The notes beneath the pieces were generated by a model that did no database searches, had not been told where the DNA came from, and saw only the letters and a program-made list of their open reading frames with translations. Shown here in pieces: positions 1-10,978 of a stretch of 30,366 bases of DNA. The stretch covers positions 21,249-51,614 of the forward strand of contig ML210352.1 of the NCBI GenBank assembly GCA_004369085.1, given 5' to 3'. The first letter of the stretch is position 1. Each line of letters starts with the position of its first letter. The translations under genes were made by a program, and so were the position numbers. Source of the stretch: Coprinopsis marcescibilis. Its lineage: Eukaryota; Basidiomycota; Agaricomycetes; Agaricales; Psathyrellaceae.

Positions 1-3000
1 GCCCAACAAATGACTAAAAGGGATGGCTCGTAGTACCGACGTTTGGGAAAGCTTTGTACAATCTCTCTTAAGCGAGAGCAATCGTCTAGAACAAGGTATT
101 TCCTATTCAAAGCCAAAATCAGCATCGAAATAACGAGCCATTCACGCGGGCTTACCTCTCGATCTCGTCATTAACACCATCAAGAGGTGTGCACTCGAAG
201 ACAATCAACCCAGGATGTGCCTCGTTCTGACGATGCTCTTTGGAAATCGGGATCGAGAACACATGCTCTGATTCCCACCCGCCTGAGTTCGGTATGTTGA
301 ACTTGGTTTGGACCCAACATGCCGTCTGATCTTTGACGGGGTTAGTTGACACCCATATCTGCCACGACGAAGGCATCCGTTTGGGATCAATTCGTTGGTT
401 GACATATGTCCGTATCAGCTCCAGAAAGGTGCCAGGGGCCCAGCGTCGCTCATGGTCTGCATACCTCTAGAAATTCAACAACGAACACCAGTCAGTGATG
501 AACACAATTCAAGTGAACCGCATTCGTACCTCCTTCAACCGCTGTACCAATTCATCATCCGTCCTCGGTGGTTGATATGTCGTCGACACCCTCTTCCTCG
601 GCCTCTTCCTCTGCGGCGATTCCATCGCCGGCTGTGACGCAACCGATATCCTCCTCTTCTTATCCGGAGTACCACCACGATCCCTCACTTTCTCTTCCTC
701 CCTAATCTTCTCCCGATAAAGGTCATCCCGACGACAAGCCTCGACGTAAGCAGCCTTTGCCACAGCCTTTTCTACCCAAGCCTGGAAAGCCGACTTCAGT
801 ACCAACCCATATCGCTCAAACGCCAACGCCTTCTCCTCCATCCTCTCTAAAACATGGGGCGACGTGTCTGGAATCTCCGGCCGTCTCTCAGGCGATTTGC
901 CTTTGTTTTTCTGCTTGCCGTCCAACCCAAGCAACCCAAGTGCATATCGGTTGCCATTCGACATGGGAGTGCCTTTCGGGGAGCTGTTGAGGGAGTTTGT
1001 TGGGAAAGGGTAAAAGCCGGAAGGTGACTGGAGAGCTAAAGGACTGAGGATACCACTAGTCAATGATGAACCAGAGGGTGTTGTGAGTCCTTTGATGTGA
1101 TTGGGAACGGCACTGGGAGCAGGAGTGCCGGTCGGAGTCGATGGTAATGACACTGGCATTACCCGTCCGAGTGTAGGTGGCTCCCTTGGCGATGGCACTG
1201 GCGGTGTCGAGCTGGGTACAGTGAGCCCAACATCAATCTTCAAGGGAGGTGGTGTGGGACCCGATTTATTACTGGAGCTGGATGATGAACTTGATATGCG
1301 TGAAATTGTAGGTGCCTGAGCGGCTTCAGCAGGAGTAACACTGATTAACGGTGATGCAAAAGGAGGGGGAGGCGGCTTGGGTTGAGCCGGATCGGGATCG
1401 GGCTGAATAGGAAAGGTTGGGAAAGACGATTGCTGCTGAGATGACGAGGAGAACGGCGAGAAAACGGGCGCCGAGGGATTTAAAGCTGGAGGCTTTACGC
1501 TGTGAAACGAAGTTCTGTCGTTAAACGTGGGCGGTGCGGGTGTGATCGTGGTCGTGGGTGCTGCAGAGATAGGTGGGGGCGATGGTTTCGCATTTGATTC
1601 ACCGAATATCGACGAAGGATTTGAAGATATCGACGATGGGGCCACTGCAACAAAAGTGTAAGCAAAGGGCCGACTTTCGAAAGATGGGAACTGACCGCTT
1701 AGCTGAGGGTGAGATGTAGCTATGCTCGGACCATTGGCAGAAGGTCGGGATGGCGCGGAGAAGACACCCGAGGATATTGTCCGGTTTGAGTCTTGAACAG
1801 TAGAGGAGGACGTCGGTACAGTCGTCGAGGTGGCAGGGCCAAAAATTGAACCACCAAATATATTTTTGGGAGCAGGGGCGGCGAAAACAGAACCACCGAA
1901 GACATTTGGGGTTGTGACCAGCGTTGAGAAGGCAGAAAGGGGGGGTGAGTTATCCGAGTGCGCTGTACTATGTACCATTGCTTGTGAAGATGCTTGAACT
2001 TTGGCAGGTGTTGGGGCCAGTGTAGGAACTGGTGCTGAAACTTGTTCTGGTTCTGGTTTCTGTTCGTGTATTTCTTCGTCTTCATATTCGATATCCTCGA
2101 TATAGTCGATTTCTTCGTCCGCGCCGTGGTCTCTGTGCGTTTCTGCGTCATATCTGGTAATTCCGTCGATAAGTTCTGTTATAGACAGATCTCCTCGGAT
2201 AGATTCGATGTCATCCAGGGTATCCGTTCCGAACAAATGCTCCAGGATGCATGCCACAAGGTATTTCATGTTCATATTCCCCTGAAGGTAATCAATGAAT
2301 TGACGAAAGATCTGCATTGCTTCATCGTCCACAACCAAGAGGGAGCGTTTATGCAAAGGTGGGCTTTTGTCCTGCACAACGCTTCGGAATTGGGTCACGA
2401 GTTTGAAGCCTGGATCGTCGAGAACAAATTGGGGAGTATTCCGATCCTCGTGAGCGATTTTGGTGCGCATGTTAGCGAACCGGTCGTATATCCGCATCTC
2501 TAGCTCCGTAGGGGATTCATATTTTCCGCGTTGGTCGTCATAGAACTGCTTCAGACTGAGGAGAGCTACAAATACGAACATCAACTGCTGGTCAGTTTAG
2601 GGGATCAAACAATTTCAACTGACTGTACATCATTTGCTGAGCCTCCATCTCGGTGTCGAAACCCGGTGTCGTTCGGCACAAATGTAGGGTAGCAATATGA
2701 TATCGAGCGCAGCGCGTATAGCAGTCGATTGCTAGTGGTCCAGTTTCGTGCTGTATGGTGAAGTCGTTACGCACAGCGCGAGAGCGGTCGCGCACGAAGA
2801 AATTGGCCTCTGCCAGGCCCACGCGAGGCAGTAGGTCGTGAAACAGGTAATCAAGGGTTTTCTAAACCGGCATCAGTCATCGCGGCTTGCCTATTGAGAT
2901 TCTGTTACAACCTTGAGGACATGGGGTGGTCGTATGTCTGATGGCTGGATCTTGTCACCGGATGCACGCTCGAACCTTTTCACTGCTCGCTGATGGTTGA

Positions 3001-3739
3001 CTCTGTGTGTGCCCGGGATCTGTTCCAGTATAAGCGAATGTACAGGCCGCATTGCGTTGGGCTCACCTTTTCAAGAGGGTCCAGTTGTTTTTCCCTCTCG
3101 CGACGGTAGCGTTCAAAACGTGGACACATGTCCGGACATGTTCCAACGAGGGTGATAGCGTCTGATAATAGTTTCTGTACCGCTGGGTTGTCCAATTTGC
3201 CTGCCGCAATGTCCCGCTCCCGCTCTCGTTTACGAGCCTCCACGAGCTATTGAAATTTCAGTAATTTCTGAATCCTGTGAAAGAACAGGTGATACCTCTT
3301 TGTAGAACTTTTCGCGCTCTTCGAGGGTGTCGAGTGTCGGTTCATGGATGATAGGCAGTGGTGCGTCTTCGTCGTCATCTACATGAGCTTCTTGTACGGA
3401 CTCGGAGGTTTCGGGTAGAAACGCAGTCATCTCATCCTCTTGAACTTCTGGCACAATTGGTGCCTTTGGAGACGTCGTAACTTGATTTCGCAAAGTGGCG
3501 TTTGGATATTTGCGACCGCCACGAATGATACCTCTAGCACCTCTGCCACGTCCACGATATCCTCCCCGCTCCCACCGCTCCCCGTCTGAGTGGTGACCGT
3601 TCCCAGTTTTGGGGCCTCCATCGCTCGCTACCCATTGTTTGTTCCGTGTAAGTGGTCGGCCGTGTCCTGTAGAGTCGTTGATACGAGCTCCCCAACCCCT
3701 TGTACTCTTGGGGTGTACAACTTTTTCTGCAGTAGCCAT
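1..3739 (-). CDS. SAC3: SAC3/GANP-family mRNA export scaffold, partial (3' end beyond window)
   Basis: Sac3 is the scaffold of the TREX-2 complex, which couples transcription to mRNA export at nuclear pores. Seven exons fit on the minus strand: 3739-3296, 3246-3067, 3019-2912, 2861-2624, 2565-530, 466-156 and 102-1, joined in frame by GT...AG introns of 47-63 nt, giving about 1139 residues before the edge. The family signature VGTCPDMCP lies at residues 182-190, followed by IPGTHRVNHQRAVK, RPPHVLK and YESPTELEM of the SAC3 domain (to about residue 440). A Ser/Pro-rich linker with FG-type motifs (NVFGG, NIFGGSIFG from residue 544) follows. A long helix at about 906-950 resembles the Sus1/Cdc31-binding CID segment, with basic clusters KKRR and RKRPRKR after it. 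The last two exons add a GANP-like C-terminal region. Start at MATAEK was preferred; an in-frame ATG at 3880 would add 47 unlikely residues. Family assignment is firm; exact exon 4/5 junction is inferred from family alignment. Confidence 0.9.
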
Positions 3740-5358
3740 AGACGAGCTACAGCTAGGGTCACAAGAACGAAGACAACGGGGAACTGGAACGAATTCTGTG
3801 CCGTCGTTGACGCGACATTGGACCGCCAGAATTCGAGGTCTTCGATAAACACGAGCAAGCACAGTGACACTGCCACACAAGGTCGAGTTCGGAGTCCGAT
3901 TTCAAAGGCAAAAGGCTCGTACTAACGATGAAGAAGGCGCGATAGTTAGACGCATTGAATATTGAATACTCGCAGCAAGCGCAAGCTAAGTTCAAACACT
4001 CCGCTCAAGCCGACGAAACTTCTGACATTCCCTTACCTCTTGCTTCCGGCCTTTGAGTTGGGACCATGATGTTGGAATAAACAAGAATGAAGCTTGACGA
4101 CCGTAATGATGTAGTCAGGTCCTAGCATGGGTGCGTGTCGATACTCTCACTCTGTGTATCCTCTTGGTGGCGCTCTTTGTGCTTATCTGAACTTCAGGCT
4201 CTTGGACACAAGTTGCGTCACACTGTTGCGGCGGATCCAAACTCGTCGAGATTGGATCTGGAATGGTTCGCAATGATGGACTGCTGGTCCTGACTTTGTT
4301 CCCGAGCTGGAGCTTTGACCGTGAACACCAAAATGTAAGCTGTATGCTCATGCGGCTGCCGGTGATACGCAGAGGGCGACACCGTTCAGCTTGCTGTACT
4401 ATGGGTGACTCGTGTTTGTTTCGCAACTCCGGAATACATCTTATGATTGCGTCCATAGTGTCAGCCGCGTGGTTTTTACTGCTGACAGCGGGATAGTCTA
4501 CGCCCTTGAAAAGATGGGTGTGGACGTTCGGAATGAACGCGAGGCCTCACATTCAGGTTGCCGAGGCCTTCGTATGTCGACGGCCAGCATATTTGGCGCA
4601 TTTAGATCACCCCTTTGACTAACCTTTCGATTTACAGTTGTTCATATCGCACAAGGGCGCGTATACTAATAGTGCCTGGGATCCTTTCCAGTCGCCGGTG
4701 TCCAGAGTCTGAGAACGGATCGCGGTACATTGCAACAAAGTACATGACCGCAAACATCCCCTGCAACGATGACGCTCGAAAACGTCAACGTCAGAGTAGT
4801 GCAGCCCTCGAGCTCGAGGCTTGACCGATTTTCGAGAATTTCAGTATCGCTGTTCAACCAACTTCGTCGATGCCTGTGCTGTGTACTTATTGCGAGATAG
4901 GAGTCGGATCCGACCTCTGGTGGATCATCGCACTAATCGCCTGTATTGGGACACAAGTGAGTCGGTATTAGCACATTCATGTGTGTCAAGACTCAATGTA
5001 CGCGCTCATACCAAACCTATAAACAGCTGGAATGGGCTCGGCTTTTCCACAAAGTCGATCTAATCATCTGATAGACTTGAGCGCTTAACGGTGAAATACA
5101 GTATTTGAGAAGTAGGAGATCTCAGAGAATCTAAATATCCGCACGTTCTTGCCCCTAACAGCTTTAAATTGCATACAAAGAAACAAATCTAGCTACAGGC
5201 ACTTCAATACAGCTATACTATATACGTGAAATGTATGTCTATACGTAAAGACCTTCTCAATGATTTTTCAATACACAAGTTCTTTGGCGACTTTGGTTCT
5301 GTCGGCTTAGTAAGTGCAGATAAGGTACTTTTCTTTTCCTCTTCGCTCAGTCAGGCTC
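3740..5358. other. intergenic region between SAC3 and the first zinc-finger gene
   Basis: This 1.6 kb lies upstream of the SAC3 start and downstream of the zinc-finger gene that ends at 5359, so it should hold the SAC3 promoter. Only short overlapping reading frames (up to about 113 codons) occur on both strands; none shows a recognisable domain or a consistent splice pattern. A perfect 14-bp palindrome CCTCGAGCTCGAGG lies at 4806-4819. No TATA box at a convincing distance from 3739 was seen. Confidence 0.5.
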
Positions 5359-8119
5359 CTAGGCCTGTCTTTCTTCCAACTTTGGCCCTGAGCTTTGTCC
5401 TCCATTAGGATTGCCACCCCGTTCTCTGACGGAAGCGGTTGTGGGAGCAGTCGCAGATGTGCTAGCAAATTCTGCTGTTGCTTGGACGCCGGTGTTGCAA
5501 TTGGAGAAACCCTTGTGAAGCACACAGTGCGAAGGTATCGCGTTGCCTGTGGGACTCGGACCGTTGGTCTGCGCATGCTTATTACGGATATGTTTCTTCA
5601 ACGACCTATAGCACATTGGTGCGCAATAACAACCTATCCACATGCAAATCCATTTGCATTCAGACGTACCAGCGAACCACCGCTTCTGCGTGTCTGGGTT
5701 GCTTTGATGCGCTGCCTTCTCCTTTCGAACCTCCGGTTTCCAATGTTTTTCCTCCAAGTGCTTGATCAGGTCATCGACGTTGTTGAAGCTGTCGCTGCAG
5801 AGCACTGCACCGGTCACGACTTCTCCCCACTGGCACTGGATCACGTCTTCAGGAGCGCTGGTGTAAAAAGTCAGTTTCGGGTAAGAATTACTGAAGGAAT
5901 ATATACATACTTTGCGTTGATATGATTTGCGCGCTGTTTGCCTTTCTTTAAGCGCACTTGTGTAGCTACGGGCTGCACTGATCCCGCCCCGCTCGCATCA
6001 TCTGAGTCTCTTCCTCGCTTCTTACTGTTCGTTCTGGGTTGAGCGCTGCTTGCGTCCGTTCCCACCCCAATTCCTGCACCCATCACAGTGCTCGCACTCA
6101 TTGCCGTAGCCACAGCTGAAGATCCAGCCCCCGCGTTGTTTTGTGGCATATAATGCCCAACATTTGATCCCTGGGGCTCTGGATACTCGACACCTGGAGT
6201 ATGCTGTCCTTGGTATTCAGCGTTTGTAGTGTGCATCTCAGATTGCACATTGGCGGGCGAATGTTTCACTGCTGTCTGCTGCGCGGCGTCGGATGGCATT
6301 GAAGGTGGCATCGCTTGTTCCTGGTGGTACCATAAGTCGTCGTTGCCTTGGGATAAATCGGTCCCAGGCTGAGTATTCCAGTCCTGCTGCTCCTGTGCGA
6401 GCTGATACGTCGCAGGTGGAGCATCCTGCGAGGACTGGATATTCCCGGTTCCATTGGCACACGCAGCAGGGATACAGCAAACATGACGGGCGTCCTGGAT
6501 ATCAGTCCTCAAACAGTGAGGATGGTGCAGAAGCGGGCCGTCATCCTTCTCCGAGTCAAGTTCTTCCAGATGCTCAGCACAGTACTGCGACTGATCAACA
6601 TCCGACAATTCAATGGAGTGACCATAGTCAAGGTCGCCGTTATGATTATTGGAGGCAAAGGGAGTCCATTGGCCAGGGCCAGTGGGTTCCATAAAGTTCT
6701 CGACCTGACGCAGCGGTGGCTGCACTCCGAAACTTTGATTGGCGACAGGTGGGTGCGAAAAGAGGAAGTCGTTGTGGGGACCATTCTGAAAATTGCAGTG
6801 CGGGTTATTCGGAAAGGCATTTTCGTTGGTGGGTATCCTTATCGACCCATGTCGTCCGACGGTATTGTGTGGTGTCGCGGATGGTGGCATCTCGATGTTC
6901 TGCTGGGCAAATGTCCCTAATACGTTTTGAAAGCCTTGATGATTTCCGGAGCCGCCAGGGTAGAAGATTTGGTTGGTTGGCGGCATTGAGCCCATACTCC
7001 TGCTGTATAGGAAGGGTAGGTCGTGAGGTGAATAACGCTGGGGTTTTGCCGGTGGGAATTTCAAGTAATCTGAATTTTCGGTGTGTGCGGGCTGCTGCCA
7101 CCTTAACGAAAGGGGAAATTAGCACAAAACCTGGGCGAACGTATACATAAGCGATACTTACATTGGCACGTAATCTTGGTGGTAGTCGGTTTGCTCTTGC
7201 GCTGAATGGCCACCACGGTCATAAAGGACAGTCGCTGACAAGTTGGAGTACCCAGGAACAGGCACCATTGGCCGTCCACTGTGCAACGCTTGGGCCGTCG
7301 CATAGTCTTGCGGTACTCTGATCTGAGTAGTTGCAAGGATCCTGGGTTCAGCAGGCTCAAGGGGCGGATAAGTGGCGGGCCCTGTAGGTGCGGCATTCAT
7401 TGTATTGCCAGTAGAATTGGCAGTGATATCGGGCTCTTCATCCTCCAGACAATCGTGATACACCTCATCTTCGTCTTCTCCAGTCGATTGTTCATAATGG
7501 TCATAGACCTCTGCTTCTACCGCTTGCGTCACTGCGTGTAATCTGGCTCCTGCTGATGCATCCTCTGCATTGGGCAAATGATGGTTGGCCTCCTCGTTGA
7601 GCAAAGAACCAGGTCCCTCTGAGTCGTCGTCGCCGTCGAACAAATCGTCATAGTCACCGTCCTCGTCCTGGTCTTTATCATATACCCCAGGAGCTGCCGC
7701 CATACCAGGTGGAGACTCAGAGAACGGAGGCTGTTTTGACGAGCCAGGTGCTTCTAGAATTGAACTCGCGGTGTCGAGAAAATCGGTGGTCATAGCCGGT
7801 GGGCTGAACAGAAGGGGAAGGCCTCTGGCGAAAGCTGGTGCTTGTACCGCTGCTGCAGATGACTCGGGTGGATCTTTGGTTATGCTCGCTTGTTCGGGGA
7901 TTGCATGAGCTGGGCTCTGGTCAGGAAAGCTATGATATAAGCTCCTGGACCCCACTGCGGGATCGAAAGTATCTCCGTCGAACAAGATTGACCCCGACAG
8001 CGAGCCATACATGTCTTCGTCGCCGTTGGGCCTGTTTGATTGAGTCATGCGACTTGTGAGTAATACGATTTGCCCGTTTAGATAATAACCTACATCATGT
8101 CATTGTAGTAATCGTCCAT
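5359..8119 (-). CDS. large disordered nuclear protein with C-terminal tandem CWCH2-type C2H2 zinc fingers
   Basis: Likely a DNA-binding transcription regulator; target unknown. Four exons: 8119-8094, 8052-7162, 7101-5911 and 5857-5359, all joined in phase 2, give 868 residues. Exon 1 is a 26-nt mini-exon (MDDYYNDM). Residues 1-680 are low-complexity, rich in Pro/Gln/Ser with an acidic stretch (about residues 120-210). Basic clusters KKRGRD and RLKKGKQR just before the fingers look like a bipartite nuclear signal. Finger 1 is C711-x-W713...C723...H736...H741; finger 2 is C774-x-W776-x2-C779...H792...H797. A Trp between the paired cysteines in both fingers is the hallmark of the tandem CWCH2 motif known from Zic/Gli/PacC-type proteins. 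The gene is a relative of the one at 10979-13270: same strand, same mini-exon plus phase-2 pattern, same finger layout. A TATA box lies 112 bp upstream of the ATG. Exact function cannot be assigned. Confidence 0.8.
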
Positions 8120-8223
8120 TTTGAAGCAACACCTAATTCAGAGTGAAGGAACTTCTTGCACTTTGTGGGAGAGAAAAAAGCGATGAAATGAGCGATGCAG
8201 AAGGCAGAATGCGCACTCGCCGG

Positions 8224-8231
8224 TTTATATA
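8224..8231 (-). promoter_or_regulatory. TATA box of the first zinc-finger gene
   Basis: TATATAAA on the minus strand, about 112 bp upstream of the ATG at 8119. A CCAAT box (minus strand, 8257-8253) sits about 20 bp further upstream. The same CCAAT-TATA arrangement precedes the gene starting at 26860. Confidence 0.6.
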
Positions 8232-8463
8232 CCTGCCCTGATCCTGAGAGCTATTGGAAACAGCGAGCAGCAAAGAAGCCATCATGTCGGACAAGTAACA
8301 AGTTGGAAACAGTGAAAAGATAACCTCGTGTTCCGATTGGATGCTTCCATAATGCCCGAAGCTCTGGCCACTGGTTCCTCAATGGGACCCCCTTATAGAA
8401 AGACGTCTTTTTGTGATCAGGTCGCATGGAATCTGAACGATATGTGGAGTTTTGGATGAAAAA

Positions 8464-9058
8464 TTCATTACGGCGCCTATTAATCTTAACTAACTTTTGG
8501 TGCATTTACTCTCTGTACAGCGACATCCGCGCTCCTCAAGTGCTATATACCAGTTGCAAGATTACCAAGTACACTAACTGCCGGTCAGTCGAAGGGATAT
8601 AAGCCCCTTGAACAACGGGAGGCCAATAGCTTTCCATACGCTAGACCCCGTGGGAGCGCCCGTTACTTTGATACCTTTGTTATTACATTTTCCATCTAAG
8701 ACCCATATTTAACATGACTCCTGGGCAAGCTGTGCCTCTTACGCTGATCCAAATTACATTGAGCTCTGTGACGTATGTACTCGATAACGTAAATCTTCCT
8801 TTCGAAAGGCAAGGAAATAATAAAATGAACGTGATAATCAAAATGTCCAGCTGCCGGGGCTTTTCCAGAGTTATTTCCGACGATCCATCCAAAAACAAAG
8901 AAACCAGACCGATACGGAGCCACGGCTCCCAGCTCCAACCACCCCGTGCTACGCTGGGTTGCTAGGTCAAGTTGTGCATTGTCCGCCTTGCGATCGCAGC
9001 GCATTGGCCCGCGTTGGCCACTGCTAGGCCTAGGTACCGCCCCCTCCCCTCCCAAATT
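8464..9058 (-). promoter_or_regulatory. upstream region homologous to 25955-26420
   Basis: Read on the minus strand, this region shares a collinear series of blocks with 25955-26420. They are a 24-bp identical block (8991-8968 against 26059-26082, containing AAGGCGGACAATGCACAACT), an identical 13-mer GGGCGCTCCCACG (8661-8649 against 26221-26233), and an 18/20 match around GGCGCC (8483-8464 against 26401-26420). The spacing between the last two is 165 and 167 bp, and the sequence between them still aligns (for example CCTTCGAYTG). Both copies point toward the start of the gene downstream. It may be a duplicated promoter or an old dispersed element. Confidence 0.65.
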
Positions 9059-9939
9059 GTAATGGTTTGCATGACGGTCCGTTTAAGCACCGCTCGGCAC
9101 TGAGTCTACCATTGACTTGAAGGAATATGGGTGCAGTTCATATTAACGGCTGGCTCACCGTCCCTCATGTATCCCTTCCCATTACATTGTATCTGTCGGT
9201 ACAGGACAGTAATGCATTACAAAGTGAGAAGTAGTCACTGGCTGTCATTTTCCGAGTCCAAGCGAACCTCCATCAAATTCCTATAGGAGACAAACACAAG
9301 TATACCACGACCCAACGCCGAAGTCTGAATCCTCGCTTTCGTAGGCTCTTGTGTTTGGCTAACACTCGACCTTTGCGACTTCGGTCTATGTGTTATAACG
9401 TCAGCATGGTATGAGCTTCCAAGTTGAGTTCATACTAGTTGGTCAATCCGAAACCTGGTCAATGTATTATGTGATGAAGGTTCCTAACCTTCGATGACGC
9501 AAGTAACCGCAGAATGAGGCATGTCCCTACCAAACAGATGTTCCATTTTATCTCTAGGAGTCTCGCCCGTGTGTACCATGACCATTGTGCACAAGTACCA
9601 GCGCCCCTCGTTCCTGACGTCCGTGCCCCTTCATCATCGAATACTTCGCCCCTTTTACGCTCATCCATCTCCGAGGATAAAACGTACTCGCTAGATGTCG
9701 CCTCTCAACATTGAAAGCGACTACCCCAATGCGAGCATCCGGGTCCTTGGGGTGCTCCACCCGTCAGCGTGTCTTGTCGCTAATGTGCCACTACGAGGTC
9801 TACAGATAGAGTGGCATCAACGATGAGACCCATCCCTTCAGTGTACGCCAACTGGCCACATGCAGGTCTTGCCGTGCACCAGACCATCGGACTAGACCAC
9901 TTTCTGAACCCTAACGGCACTGCGAAATGTTCACAGAAA

Positions 9940-10368
9940 TGGACATTCGAAACTGTAAGTCAGTGGTTGAGTTTGTCCGTTGGCATGAGGAGGCATGGAG
10001 GCTAGAACGGAGTTAGGTCGCAATATGCAACAACTGGGTTCAATTTGAGGGGTTCTGCATACTGACGATCGAAAGGGTTTAAAGTTCTTTGTAACAGTGG
10101 GGCTGTTGAGCCCGGCCAGTTCGAGCTCGTAGGTTCTCCTTTTTAAGTAGGTGCATGTGCGGATACAGCTCGGAGTTGGCACGGTCAAAGTTATAAGCGA
10201 GAGCATTGTAGCAGAAATTCTGAGAGAGGCGAGATGGCGTAAGATGATGGCAGACCTCAGTGGACCATACAGACTCGGACTGAGGCTCTAGAGGAATTTT
10301 GAATCGTTTGGCATCAGATTCCGGACTCGGAACCATTTGCTCTGGCCTCATATATATGTATTTACGAA
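9940..10368 (+). repeat. degenerate dispersed repeat, copy 1 (pair with 18855-19275)
   Basis: Roughly 400 bp aligning in direct orientation with 18855-19275. Shared strings include GAGAGCATTGTAGC, AAGATGATGGCAGA, CGGAGTTGGCACGG, GCATGTGCGGATACA and TTTGCTCTGGCCTCA, with scattered substitutions and small indels. The reading frame is not shared because indels differ between the copies. No terminal repeats or target-site duplication were recognised, so the class of element is unknown. Ends are approximate. Confidence 0.7.
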
Positions 10369-10978
10369 GTCACAACCTTCAGACTCCAACGCAATCTTCC
10401 TTACCATTGTTGTACGAAAGGCATACACAAATCCAAGTTGGCTGGCACTGAATTGACGAACATTTAACGTGACGCGTTGACGCGTGACGTTGAGCACTGA
10501 GCTTTTAATAATGGGTATAATATTCAGGTACAATACTTGAAACAACACAATGATACATGATTCCGAGATGCGAGAAAGAATCCGAGAACCCGAGAGTAGA
10601 GTACACTGTACTTCGGATGATACTACTAATGATAGAATGATAACAATACAAAATGAAATAGGAAGGAGGGAAAACATTATAACAACACCGCACACATTGA
10701 ATACATAAACAAGCCACACATTCCAGTCGTAGTAACAACACCTGACACACCACACCCCATGCACAGTTTCATTTACTGTGGCTCACGAGCCCCTGTCGTC
10801 TTCCCCGACTTTTCATCGCACGCCCGGCCCTCCAACATCATTACAAAGCGCAATAGAACGGCAACCTTAGAGACTTATGGTCTAATCTTCGAAAACATTC
10901 TGCATCATCGAGCAACACCCTTCCTATCCGTGCCCACATCCATTCCTCGCCATCTGCATTCCGTTTGACCTAAATGGG

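Larger units (their letters stand above)
8120..10978. other. intergenic region between the two zinc-finger genes
   Basis: About 2.9 kb without a convincing gene. Short reading frames (up to about 138 codons) occur but carry no recognisable domain. It contains the TATA box and conserved upstream region of the gene at 5359-8119, a degenerate repeat at about 9940-10368 that recurs at 18855-19275, and two MluI hexamers (ACGCGT) 8 bp apart at 10472-10485. The part next to 10978 should be the 3' untranslated region of the gene ending at 10979. Confidence 0.5.

Noticed and set aside
3590..3925. Plus-strand frames opposite the SAC3 start.
   Set aside because: They overlap the well-supported first SAC3 exon and have no family features.
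4263..4618. Plus-strand frames including VVFTADSGIVYALEKMGV, considered as an exon of a separate gene.
   Set aside because: Too short, no acceptable splice partners on either side, and no recognised family.
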